From assembly GCA_003117195.1 (NCBI GenBank), contig BDSI01000079.1, forward strand, positions 322,093 to 386,092: a stretch of DNA of 64,000 nucleotides, given 5' to 3'. The stretch is from Eudorina sp. 2006-703-Eu-15. Lineage: Eukaryota; Chlorophyta; Chlorophyceae; Chlamydomonadales; Volvocaceae. Position 1 is the first letter of the stretch. Every line of letters begins with the position of its first letter. Below the pieces are notes generated by a model. That model saw only the letters and a list, made by a program, of their open reading frames with translations, did no database searches and was not told the origin of the DNA. Of the stretch, positions 47,935 to 60,042 are shown piece by piece. The position numbers and the translations under genes are program-made.

Positions 47935-48698
47935 CTGCTGAAGGATAGATGGCAAAGCGCTGCGCCTCAGTGGCTGTGCAGTTCTCCTGGTCCACACCCA
48001 CGCCGACCGACTGGTTGTTGTTCGGGACAGTGATGCAGCCCGTGTAGTCGCCGGTGCTGGTGGCGATGGAGACGAACTGGGCGTTGGTGGGAACCACAGC
48101 TGCGGCAGGCAGGCAGGCAGGCAGCAAGGTAAGTACGGCAGCATGACGAAGTTATCGTACACACTTGTGCATGTGCCCACGCACACGCATTCCGTGACAC
48201 TCTCGTTCGTTCACAACTTGGTGTATGCCTAGCTAATAAAGCAAGAACGCATTAATGAAGCAATCGACCGCCATGCATCTCGCCGCCGGATGTATGCCAA
48301 AACGCAAGCACGTACTCACGTCCTGCGCTCTTAGTGTAGAAGCAAAACCCGGGTGCAGATGCAACAGCGGTCAGGGTGTACTTTATCCAGCCCTGACTGT
48401 TGAAGCCCCTGCACCATGGGTTGGCCTGACAGGCAGCGGCGATGGCGATGACGTCGGTCGTGCCAACATTCTGAATGTCGCCCAGTGGGTGGTCAACACC
48501 GAGGCTGGCGGTGTAGCCGTTGATCCCAATGCACATGGTGGCCGCGAGTCCATTTTGCGTGGCGACGGTGGAACTAGTCACGTTAGAAGGCGACGATGAT
48601 GCATCCATTAATAGCCTCGCAGCGGCAATTGTCGGCACCAGCAGCAGCAGGAATGGCGCCAGCAGGGAAAGAAGCGATCTCCGGGACGAGCAAACCAT
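47935..48698 (-). pseudogene. array-edge lectin gene copy A, truncated (lacks exon 3)
   Basis: Exon 1 (48320-48698) and exon 2 (47935-48099) are intact and nearly identical to the complete copies. They encode the signal peptide, PAN-like module and first trefoil repeat. Homology to the other units stops at 47683, inside intron 2, so exon 3 with trefoil repeats two and three and the stop codon is missing. The unique sequence to the left shows no lectin coding. The exon-2 donor here reads GTGCGT instead of the GTGTGT of the other copies. If transcribed, it would give a protein truncated within the trefoil or read into unrelated sequence. I call it a partial gene made by the array boundary. Confidence 0.8.
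48100..48319 (-). other. intron 1 of lectin copy A
   Basis: The 220-bp intron has a GTGAGT donor and CAG acceptor. The acceptor end contains GCAG/CTGC tetranucleotide repeats. The same intron occurs in every unit. Confidence 0.7.
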
Positions 48699-51115
48699 GT
48701 TCGTTGGCGCGAGGTCCTTGCTGGGGTAGAAAAGCCTTCTATCTGTGTGCGTTTATGTGATTATTGCTGTAAGCAGATATTTAATGACTTCTTAATTGTG
48801 CTGTCTCGCTTGCTTGCTGCTCAGCAAATCGGTGAATAACGAAGCGTTTGTTAAAAGACAGCTGTATTTTGTGCGGGGAATCGGTGATGTGATATGTGAA
48901 GAAATGATGCAGCCTTGCCGTTTATGTAGAAGAAATAAAATTATTGTAACGTTAGATAGCAGTACAGATGAACGAGTCCAGGGCGCGCCAGCTTCGGCCA
49001 TGCGGCGCCTTCCGTCGGTTGGTGGTTTACGAGTGTGACCGACGGCGGCCGCATCGCGCAAAACTGACCCTCATTAATCACTCAAACCGATCACGAATAT
49101 CATTCATTGGAAATACACTTTTGTAATTACAAGAGTACAAGCGATGTGTGATCTGCATTCTTAAAAAGTTATGCGGACAAGTAGTTTGAGTGCGATGGCC
49201 CTGAACCCCTCCGTCATCACCAAACTTGGATATCAGTAAATAAGTCATATTTTACTTGGAAGTGATTGGAAGTTATTGTGCTGTGCTTATGCACATGACC
49301 AGCAGTTGTGTGGTCGCCCACATGTCGCGCGCGTCCCCTAATGGCCCCAGCTCACACGAGCCCCTGCGAGAGCTATTGCACATACCGATGGGTAGGGTAT
49401 ATATATACCATGTTCACTTTTGGGTCATGCATTCGGCAGTCACGCTCTGGGAAATCCTGCGAATACGTAGTTACAGCAGCCGGGAGTGGCGTGCGTGCTC
49501 AGCAGCACCCCGGTGCATTGCAGTAAAATGCACAAGGCCAGCCAGCCGCATACGTGGCGCAAGTGTGCGCTGGACAGCTGCTGCTGTGCCACAACGCACA
49601 AGCAAGCTCGTGAGTCTTGGTCGGTGCCCCAGGCATTTATTGTTCGCAGATGGGGATCCGGGGGAATCACTCGGTTGGTATCGTTTTGCTAGGAAACTCG
49701 CACATGAGGGGGGCAGCCGTGACCCTTTGCGGGTGCGTGAGATACCCGGGAGCGGAGGCGGTGCGGCCAGGCAACGCCAAGGCAATGGGGCTGGGGGGTT
49801 TCTTGCCCTGGGAGGCATTCCGGACAGAGCCCTCATGGTGGTTCTATCTCGAGCTCCCGTCGCCTTCCAAGACTACGGGCCACTGCCGGGACGGGAGGCG
49901 GTGTTGGCTGTGGTGGTGGTTCGATAATAGGGACGCCGCGGTGGCTCACTCCCCTTGACTGGACGTGATTCTTGACTGCGACTGGTATCCGTCAATACAT
50001 GAACGCGTTGGTTCCCTGGTAAAACGTGCGTGCGGGATGTGCTCCGGTGCACTTGTGGAGTGTATCCGGTGCGTCAAGGTGGCGCATGTTTTTTCTTTTT
50101 GCAGTGTATGGGAGGAGGCTGCGGCTGTCACCGATGACATGCGGGCTCCACTGAAACATCATTAATTATAGTAAAAGTTCTGCTCCGCTGCTGACTGCTC
50201 CGACCTCCGAGTAGTGTATGAGCGGTGAGTGTTGCATGGTGGATAAAGTTCGAGGCTGAGGTCGTCAACGTGCCGAACATCCATGTCACAAATTCGGGCG
50301 GTTGTATGTGGTCGGTATGTGGCCCATACATTCATGCCTCTGGCTCATGTGCGCCACGCACGGCACATGCGTATAATACGCTTGCGTAATATGTGCGCAG
50401 GCCGATACCCTTGCACACACGTATAGCGCGCGTCCACATGTATGACATAGTATCGATCGCTCGGCCATAACTCCCCGCGCCGCATTGCCCATCAAACACC
50501 GCACATCAAACACCGCACATCAAACGCCGACATCTACATACACACACGGACCAACAACTCAAGCCTGCCAACCGCAAACCATAGCCTAAACGATCAGTGC
50601 GGCTGTTCGGTCAGCGGCATACGCCAGCGGTACACGTTCGTCTTTCATCCCCCGCTGCGGCTTGCTTCTTGCACGAAAAGCAGGCCTGAAAAGGCAGCAT
50701 CCAGCCCGCGCAGTTCACAGATGAAAAATCACGTGTCTTGGATGCTATACCTATGTATGCATGTATGTACGTGTATATACGTTTATGTACGTGCGCCGCC
50801 TCAATTCATGCGGCGGTGTGTATGTACCATGCATCTGCGTGTTGCGCCTAGGTACATACCGATCAAATCAAGGAGCTGGTCCAAGCAAGCTCGCAATACC
50901 CTCCACGCACGCACGCTCCCACAGCGTTCGCGCAGACACGCACACCACACACAGATACACGCCACCACACACACCCTAGCTGGTCTACCGGCCGATCATT
51001 CACGCTGCGGTCGTATACACGGACGGACACTGCAAGCATGTATGTATGTTTGACCGCCCGCCCGCCCGCCTCGTGTCCTTGCATCCATCCGGCCATCCAT
51101 CCATCCGTTAAGTGA
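48699..51115. other. spacer of the repeat unit (first copy)
   Basis: This spacer of about 2.4 kb recurs in each unit (52480-54904, 56269-58678, 60043-62457 and 63822 onward). It must contain the lectin gene promoter next to each ATG; an AT-rich TTAAATAT lies about 85 bp upstream of the start on the minus strand. Plus-strand frames of up to 223 codons occur around 49256-49927. They are broken differently in other units by a 4-bp and a 1-bp indel, so I do not treat them as genes. Confidence 0.6.
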
Positions 51116-52479
51116 CTAGGCGCCAAAGAGGTACAGCTGGGAGGTGGTGTCGTTGCATTCCCACACCTGCACCTTGGTGCCCGAGCTCGTGCTACCATTA
51201 CTAATGTCCACGCACAAGCCCGGCAGCGCCACCGGCTGGATGGTGTACTGGCTGCTGGACCCCGAGGGTGTCAGCGTGAACTGCTGGCCCGGAGACCCGG
51301 ACATGCAGTCCAGCAGGTAGATGGGGTTGCCGGCAGCGGAGCTGCTAGAGCCATCCACAGTCAGGCAGTAGCCAGCCGCGCTCTTGATATACCAGGTGGT
51401 GGTGTTGGGGCTTGCACCTGGGGGCATGGATGGGTGCGCACATACGTACTCAAGAAAGGGAGCCGCTGCTGAGGACACAGCGATGGAGGGCATACGCACT
51501 GATGCGTCTGCGAGTGATCAAGTCCGTCTACACATGCGTACAGCGATGTACGCAGCAAGTACAGCAAGTACAGCCATGTGATTACTAATACTCCGCTCGT
51601 TTGCAGCTAGCGGTAAGTTGGCTGGTGAGCAAGTAAGCACTGCGGGCGCACGCACGCACGCTCGGCCGGTTTACCTATCCGTCATTGCATACATCATGAA
51701 CACACACGCACACACCTGCTGAAGGATAGATGGCAAAGCGCTGCGCCTCAGTGGCTGTGCAGTTCTCCTGGTCCACACCCACGCCGACCGACTGGTTGTT
51801 GTTCGGGACAGTGATGCAGCCCGTGTAGTCGCCGGTGCTGGTGGCGATGGAGACGAACTGGGCGTTGGTGGGAACCACAGCTGCGGCAGGCAGGCAGGCA
51901 GGCAGCAAGGTAAGTACGGCAGCATGACGAAGTTATCGTACACACTTGTGCATGTGCCCACGCACACGCATTCCGTGACACTCTCGTTCGTTCACAACTT
52001 GGTGTATGCCTAGCTAATAAAGCAAGAACGCATTAATGAAGCAATCGACCGCCATGCATCTCGCCGCCGGATGTATGCCAAAACGCAAGCACGTACTCAC
52101 GTCCTGCGCTCTTAGTGTAGAAGCAAAACCCGGGTGCAGATGCAACAGCGGTCAGGGTGTACTTTATCCAGCCCTGACTGTTGAAGCCCCTGCACCATGG
52201 GTTGGCCTGACAGGCAGCGGCGATGGCGATGACGTCGGTCGTGCCAACATTCTGAATGTCGCCCAGTGGGTGGTCAACACCGAGGCTGGCGGTGTAGCCG
52301 TTGATCCCAATGCACATGGTGGCCGCGAGTCCATTTTGCGTGGCGACGGTGGAACTAGTCACGTTAGAAGGCGACGATGATGCATCCATTAATAGCCTCG
52401 CAGCGGCAATTGTCGGCACCAGCAGCAGCAGGAATGGCGCCAGCAGGGAAAGAAGCGATCTCCGGGACGAGCAAACCAT
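51116..52479 (-). CDS. secreted PAN-like/ricin-B-type beta-trefoil lectin, copy B
   Basis: Three exons, 52101-52479, 51716-51880 and 51116-51417, join in phase (846 nt, 281 aa). Residues 1-27 are a clear signal peptide (a hydrophobic LLAPFLLLLVPTIAAA core). Residues about 50-126 form a four-Cys module (MCIGING, ACQANPWCRGFNSQGW, GFCFYTK) of PAN/apple type. Residues about 130-281 form three trefoil repeats, each with a Cys pair: GCITV...NCTATEAQRFAIYP, YCLTVDG...DCMSGSPGQQFTL and LCVDISNG...WECNDTTSQLYLF. These are the QxW-type repeats of carbohydrate-binding ricin-B lectins, with Phe or Leu replacing Trp. Several N-glycosylation sites are present. No catalytic toxin-type domain is seen. A likely role is an extracellular or cell-wall sugar-binding protein (inferred). 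Confidence 0.88.
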
Positions 52480-54904
52480 GTTCTTTGGCGCGAGGTCCTT
52501 GCTGGGGTAGTAAAGCCTTCTATCTGTGTGCGTTTATGTGATTATTGCTGTAAGCAGATATTTAATGACTTCTTAATTGTGCTGTCTCGCTTGCTTGCTG
52601 CTCAGCAAATCGGTGAATAACGAAGCGTTTGTTAAAAGACAGCTGTATTTTGTGCGGGGAATCGGTGATGTGATATGTGAAGAAATGATGCAGCCTTGCC
52701 GTTTATGTAGAAGAAATAAAATTATTGTAACGTTAGATAGCAGTACAGATGAACGAGTCCAGGGCGCGCCAGCTTCGGCCATGCGGCGCCTTCCGTCGGT
52801 TGGTGGTTTACGAGTGTGACCGACGGCGGCCGCATCGCGCAAAACTGACCCTCATTAATCACTCAAACCGATCACGAATATCATTCATTGGAAATACACT
52901 TTTGTAATTACAAGAGTACAAGCGATGTGTGATCTGCATTCTTAAAAAGTTATGCGGACAAGTAGTTTGAGTGCGATGGCCCTGAACCCCTCCGTCATCA
53001 CCAAACTTGGATATCAGTAAATAAGTCATATTTTACTTGGAAGTGATTGGAAGTTATTGTGCTGTGCTTATGCACATGACCAGCAGTTGTGTGGTCGCCC
53101 ACATGTCGCGCGCGTCCCCTACGTAATGGCCCCAGCTCACACGAGCCCCTGCGAGAGCTATTGCACATACCGATGGGTAGGGTATATATATACCATGTTC
53201 ACTTTTGGGTCATGCATTCGGCAGTCACGCTCTGGGAAATCCTGCGAATACGTAGTTACAGCAGCCGGGAGTGGCGTGCGTGCTCAGCAGCACCCCGGTG
53301 CATTGCAGTAAAATGCACAAGGCCAGCCAGCCGCATACGTGGCGCAAGTGTGCGCTGGACAGCTGCTGCTGTGCCACAACGCACAAGCAAGCTCGTGAGT
53401 CTTGGTCGGTGCCCCAGGCATTTATTGTTCGCAGATGGGGATCCGGGGGAATCACTCGGTTGGTATCGTTTTGCTAGGAAACTCGCACATGAGGGGGGCA
53501 GCCGTGACCCTTTGCGGGTGCGTGAGATACCCGGGAGCGGAGGCGGTGCGGCCAGGCAACGCCAAGGCAATGGGGCTGGGGGGTTTCTTGCCCTGGGAGG
53601 CATTCCGGACAGAGCCCTCATGGTGGTTCTATCTCGAGCTCCCGTCGCCTTCCAAGACTACGGGCCACTGCCGGGACGGGAGGCGGTGTTGGCTGTGGTG
53701 GTGGTTCGATAATAGGGACGCCGCGGTGGCTCACTCCCCTTGACTGGACGTGATTCTTGACTGCGACTGGTATCCGTCAATACATGAACGCGTTGGTTCC
53801 CTGGTAAAACGTGCGTGCGGGATGTGCTCCGGTGCACTTGTGGAGTGTATCCGGTGCGTCAAGGTGGCGCATGTTTTTTCTTTTTGCAGTGTATGGGAGG
53901 AGGCTGCGGCTGTCACCGATGACATGCGGGCTCCACTGAAACATCATTAATTATAGTAAAAGTTCTGCTCCGCTGCTGACTGCTCCGACCTCCGAGTAGT
54001 GTATGAGCGGTGAGTGTTGCATGGTGGATAAAGTTCGAGGCTGAGGTCGTCAACGTGCCGAACATCCATGTCACAAATTCGGGCGGTTGTATGTGGTCGG
54101 TATGTGGCCCATACATTCATGCCTCTGGCTCATGTGCGCCACGCACGGCACATGCGTATAATACGCTTGCGTAATATGTGCGCAGGCCGATACCCTTGCA
54201 CACACGTATAGCGCGCGTCCACATGTATGACATAGTATCGATCGCTCGACCATAACTCCCCGCGCCGCATTGCCCATCAAACACCGCACATCAAACACCG
54301 CACATCAAACGCCGACATCTACATACACACACGGACCAACAACTCAAGCCTGCCAACCGCAAACCATAGCCTAAACGATCAGTGCGGCTGTTCGGTCAGC
54401 GGCATACGCCAGCGGTACACGTTCGTCTTTCATCCCCCGCTGCGGCTTGCTTCTTGCACGAAAAGCAGGCCTGAAAAGGCAGCATCCAGCCCGCGCAGTT
54501 CACAGATGAAAAATCACGTGTCTTGGATGCTATACCTATGTATGCATGTATGTACGTGTATATACGTTTATGTACGTGCGCCGCCTCAATTCATGCGGCG
54601 GTGTGTATGTACCATGCATCTGCGTGTTGCGCCTAGGTACATACCGATCAAATCAAGGAGCTGGTCCAAGCAAGCTCGCAATACCCTCCACGCACGCACG
54701 CTCCCACAGCGTTCGCGCAGACACGCACACCACACACAGATACATGCCACCACACACACCCTAGCTGGTCTACCGGCCGATCATTCACGCTGCGGTCGTA
54801 TACACGGACCGACACTGCAAGCATGTATGTATGTTTGACCGCCCGCCCGCCCGCCCGCCTCGTGTCCTTGCATCCATCCGGCCATCCATCCATCCGTTAA
54901 GTGA

Positions 54905-56268
54905 CTAGGCGCCAAAGAGGTACAGCTGGGAGGTGGTGTCGTTGCATTCCCACACCTGCACCTTGGTGCCCGAGCTCGTGCTACCATTACTAATGTCCAC
55001 GCACAAGCCCGGCAGCGCCACCGGCTGGATGGTGTACTGGCTGCTGGACCCCGAGGGTGTCAGCGTGAACTGCTGGCCCGGAGACCCGGACATGCAGTCC
55101 AGCAGGTAGATGGGGTTGCCGGCAGCGGAGCTGCTAGAGCCATCCACAGTCAGGCAGTAGCCAGCCGCGCTCTTGATATACCAGGTGGTGGTGTTGGGGC
55201 TTGCACCTGGGGGCATGGATGGGTGCGCACATACGTACTCAAGAAAGGGAGCCGCTGCTGAGGACACAGCGATGGAGGGCATACGCACTGATGCGTCTGC
55301 GAGTGATCAAGTCCGTCTACACATGCGTACAGCGATGTACGCAGCAAGTACAGCAAGTACAGCCATGTGATTACTAATACTCCGCTCGTTTGCAGCTAGC
55401 GGTAAGTTGGCTGGTGAGCAAGTAAGCACTGCGGGCGCACGCACGCACGCTCGGCCGGTTTACCTATCCGTCATTGCATACATCATGAACACACACGCAC
55501 ACACCTGCTGAAGGATAGATGGCAAAGCGCTGCGCCTCAGTGGCTGTGCAGTTCTCCTGGTCCACACCTACGCCGACCGACTGGTTGTTGTTCGGGACAG
55601 TGATGCAGCCCGTGTAGTCGCCGGTGCTGGTGGCGATGGAGACGAACTGGGCGTTGGTGGGAACCACAGCTGCGGCAGGCAGGCAGGCAGGCAGCAAGGT
55701 AAGTACGGCAGCATGACGAAGTTATCGTACACACTTGTGCATGTGCCCACGCACACGCATTCCGTGACACTCTCGTTCGTTCACAACTTGGTGTATGCCT
55801 AGCTAATAAAGCAAGAACGCATTAATGAAGCAATCGACCGCCATGCATCTCGCCGCCGGATGTATGCCAAAACGCAAGCACGTACTCACGTCCTGCGCTC
55901 TTAGTGTAGAAGCAAAACCCGGGTGCAGATGCAACAGCGGTCAGGGTGTACTTTATCCAGCCCTGACTGTTGAAGCCCCTGCACCATGGGTTGGCCTGAC
56001 AGGCAGCGGCGATGGCGATGACGTCGGTCGTGCCAACATTCTGAATGTCGCCCAGTGGGTGGTCAACACCGAGGCTGGCGGTGTGGCCGTTGATCCCAAT
56101 GCACATGGTGGCCGCGAGTCCATTTTGCGTGGCGACGGTGGAACTAGTCACGTTAGAAGGCGACGATGAGGCATCCATTAATAGCCTCGCAGCGGCAATT
56201 GTCGGCACCAGCAGCAGCAGGAATGGCGCCAGCAGGGAAAGAAGCGATCTCCGGGACGAGCAAACCAT
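54905..56268 (-). CDS. secreted PAN-like/ricin-B-type beta-trefoil lectin, copy C
   Basis: Exons are 55890-56268, 55505-55669 and 54905-55206, with the same architecture and length (281 aa) as copy B. The only amino-acid difference from copy B that I noted is Tyr62 to His in the PAN-like module. Synonymous changes (GCA to GCC at Ala33, GTG to GTA in exon 2) are shared with copies D and E. Splice signals are identical to copy B. Its spacer carries a private 1-bp deletion near 57188. Confidence 0.87.
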
Positions 56269-58678
56269 GTTCGTTGGCGCGAGGTCCTTGCTGGGGTAGT
56301 AAAGCCTTCTATCTGTGTGCGTTTATGTGATTACTGCTGTAAGCAGATATTTAATGACTTCTTAATTGTGCTGTCTCGCTTGCTTGCTGCTCAGCAAATC
56401 GGTGAATAACGAAGCGTTTGTTAAAAGACAGCTGTATTTTGTGCGGGGAATCGGTGATGTGATATGTGAAGAAATGATGCAGCCTTGCCGTTTATGTAGA
56501 AGAAATAAAATTATTGTAACGTTAGATAGCAGTACAGATGAACGAGTCCAGGGCGCGCCAGCTTCGGCCATGCGGCGCCTTCCGTCGGTTGGTGGTTTAC
56601 GAGTGTGACCGACGGCGGCCGCATCGCGCAAAACTGACCCTCATTAATCACTCAAACCGATCACGAATATCATTCATTGGAAATACACTTTTGTAATTAC
56701 AAGAGTACAAGCGATGTGTGATCTGCATTCTTAAAAAGTTATGCGGACAGTGTGATGGCCCTGAACCCCTCCGTCATCACCAAACTTGGATATCAGTAAA
56801 TAAGTCATATTTTACTTGGAAGTGATTGGAAGTTATTGTGCTGTGCTTATGCACATGACCAGCAGTTGTGTGGTCGCCCACATGTCGCGCGCGTCCCCTA
56901 ATGGCCCCAGCTCACACGAGCCCCTGCGAGAGCTATTGCACATACCGATGGGTAGGGTATATATATACCATGTTCACTTTTGGGTCATGCATTCGGCAGT
57001 CACGCTCTAGGAAATCCTGCGAATACGTAGTTACAGCAGCCGGGAGTGGCGTGCGTGCTCAGCAGCACCCCGGTGCATTGCAGTAAAATGCACAAAGCCA
57101 GCCAGCCGCATACGTGGCGCAAGTGTGCGCTGGACAGCTGCTGCTGTGCCACAACGCACAAGCAAGCTCGTGAGTCTTGGTCGGTGCCCAGGCATTTATT
57201 GTTCGCAGATGGGGATCCGGGGGAATCACTCGGTTGGTATCGTTTTGCTAGGAAACTCGCACATGAGGGGGGCAGCCGTGACCCTTTGCGGGTGCGTGAG
57301 ATACCCGGGAGCGGAGGCGGTGCGGCCAGGCAACGCCAAGGCAATGGGGCTGGGGGGTTTCTTGCCCTGGGAGGCATTCCGGACAGAGCCCTCATGGTGG
57401 TTCTATCTCGAGCTCCCGTCGCCTTCCAAGACTACGGGCCACTGCCGGGACGGGAGGCGGTGTTGGCTGTGGTGGTGGTTCGGTAATAGGGACGCCGCGG
57501 TGGCTCACTCCCCTTGACCGGACGTGATTCTTGACTGCGACTGGTATCCGTCAATACATGAACGCGTTGGTTCCCTGGTAAAACGTGCGTGCGGGATGTG
57601 CTCCGGTGCACTTGTGGAGTGTATCCGGTGCGTCAAGGTGGCGCATGTTTTTTCTTTTTGCAGTGTATGGGAGGAGGCTGCGGCTGTCACCGATGACATG
57701 CGGGCTCCACTGAAACATCATTAATTATAGTAAAAGTTCTGCTCCGCTGCTGACTGCTCCGACCTCCGAGTAGTGTATGAGCGGTGAGTGTTGCATGGTG
57801 GATAAAGTTCGAGGCTGAGGTCGTCAACGTGCCGAACATCCATGTCACAAATTCGGGCGGTTGTATGTGGTCGGTATGTGGCCCATACATTCATGCCTCT
57901 GGCTCATGTGCGCCACGCACGGCACATGCGTATAATACGCTTGCGTAATATGTGCGCAGGCCGATACCCTTGCACACACGTATAGCGCGCATCCACATGT
58001 ATGACATAGTATCGATCGCTCGGCCATAACTCCCCGCGCCGCATTGCCCATCAAACACCGCACATCAAACACCGCACATCAAACGCCGACATCAACATAC
58101 ACACACGGACCAACAACTCAAGCCTGCCAACCGCAAACCATAGCCTAAACGATCAGTGCGGCTGTTCGGTCAGCGGCATACGCCAGCGGTACACGTTCGT
58201 CTTTCATCCCCCGCTGCGGCTTGCTTCTTGCACGAAAAGCAGGCCTGAAAAGGCAGCATCCAGCCCGCGCAGTTCACAGATGAAAAAGCACGTGTCTTGG
58301 ATGCTATACCTATGTATGCATGTATGTACGTGTATATACGTTTATGTACGTGCGCCGCCTCAATTCATGCGGCGGTGTGTATGTACCATGCATCTGCGTG
58401 TTGCGCCTAGGTACATACCGATCAAATCAAGGAGCTGGTCCAAGCAAGCTCGCAATACCCTCCACGCACGCACGCTCCCACAGCGTTCGCGCAGACACGC
58501 ACACCACACACAGATACACGCCACCACACACACCCTAGCTGGTCTACCGGCCGATCATTCACGCTGCGGTCGTATACACGGACGGACACTGCAAGCATGT
58601 ATGTATGTTTGACCGCCCGCCCGCCCGCCCGCCTCGTGTCCTTGCATCCATCCGGCCATCCATCCATCCGTTAAGTGA

Positions 58679-60042
58679 CTAGGCGCCAAAGAGGTACAGC
58701 TGGGAGGTGGTGTCGTTGCATTCCCACACCTGCACCTTGGTGCCCGAGCTCGTGCTACCATTACTAATGTCCACGCACAAGCCCGGCAGCGCCACCGGCT
58801 GGATGGTGTACTGGCTGCTGGACCCCGAGGGTGTCAGCGTGAACTGCTGGCCCGGAGACCCGGACATGCAGTCCAGCAGGTAGATGGGGTTGCCGGCAGC
58901 GGAGCTGCTAGAGCCATCCACAGTCAGGCAGTAGCCAGCCGCGCTCTTGATATACCAGGTGGTGGTGTTGGGGCTTGCACCTGGGGGCATGGATGGGTGC
59001 GCACATACGTACTCAAGAAAGGGAGCCGCTGCTGAGGACACAGCGATGGAGGGCATACGCACTGATGCGTCTGCGAGTGATCAAGTCCGTCTACACATGC
59101 GTACAGCGATGTACGCAGCAAGTACAGCAAGTACAGCCATGTGATTACTAATACTCCGCTCGTTTGCAGCTAGCGGTAAGTTGGCTGGTGAGCAAGTAAG
59201 CACTGCGGGCGCACGCACGCACGCTCGGCCGGTTTACCTATCCGTCATTGCATACATCATGAACACACACGCACACACCTGCTGAAGGATAGATGGCAAA
59301 GCGCTGCGCCTCAGTGGCTGTGCAGTTCTCCTGGTCCACACCTACGCCGACCGACTGGTTGTTGTTCGGGACAGTGATGCAGCCCGTGTAGTCGCCGGTG
59401 CTGGTGGCGATGGAGACGAACTGGGCGTTGGTGGGAACCACAGCTGCGGCAGGCAGGCAGGCAGGCAGCAAGGTAAGTACGGCAGCATGACGAAGTTATC
59501 GTACACACTTGTGCATGTGCCCACGCACACGCATTCCGTGACACTCTCGTTCGTTCACAACTTGGTGTATGCCTAGCTAATAAAGCAAGAACGCATTAAT
59601 GAAGCAATCGACCGCCATGCATCTCGCCGCCGGATGTATGCCAAAACGCAAGCACGTACTCACGTCCTGCGCTCTTAGTGTAGAAGCAAAACCCGGGTGC
59701 AGATGCAACAGCGGTCAGGGTGTACTTTATCCAGCCCTGACTGTTGAAGCCCCTGCACCATGGGTTGGCCTGACAGGCAGCGGCGATGGCGATGACGTCG
59801 GTCGTGCCAACATTCTGAATGTCGCCCAGTGGGTGGTCAACACCGAGGCTGGCGGTGTAGCCGTTGATCCCAATGCACATGGTGACCGCGAGTCCATTTT
59901 GCGTGGCGACGGTGGAACTAGTCACGTTAGAAGGCGACGATGAGGCATCCATTAATAGCCTCGCAGCGGCAATTGTCGGCACCAGCAGCAGCAGGAATGG
60001 CGCCAGCAGGGAAAGAAGCGATCTCCGGGACGAGCAAACCAT
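58679..60042 (-). CDS. secreted PAN-like/ricin-B-type beta-trefoil lectin, copy D
   Basis: Exons are 59664-60042, 59279-59443 and 58679-58980 (281 aa). It differs from copy B by Ala53 to Val and a few silent changes. The signal peptide, all ten Cys of the mature protein and the three trefoil repeats are intact, so this copy should be functional. Confidence 0.87.

Noticed and set aside
49256..49927. Plus-strand frame of 223 codons in the array spacer, recurring in each unit
   Set aside because: Its frame is changed between units by a 4-bp indel (about 53119, 60673) and a 1-bp deletion (about 57188), and it resembles no family. Similarity between units only reflects recent duplication.
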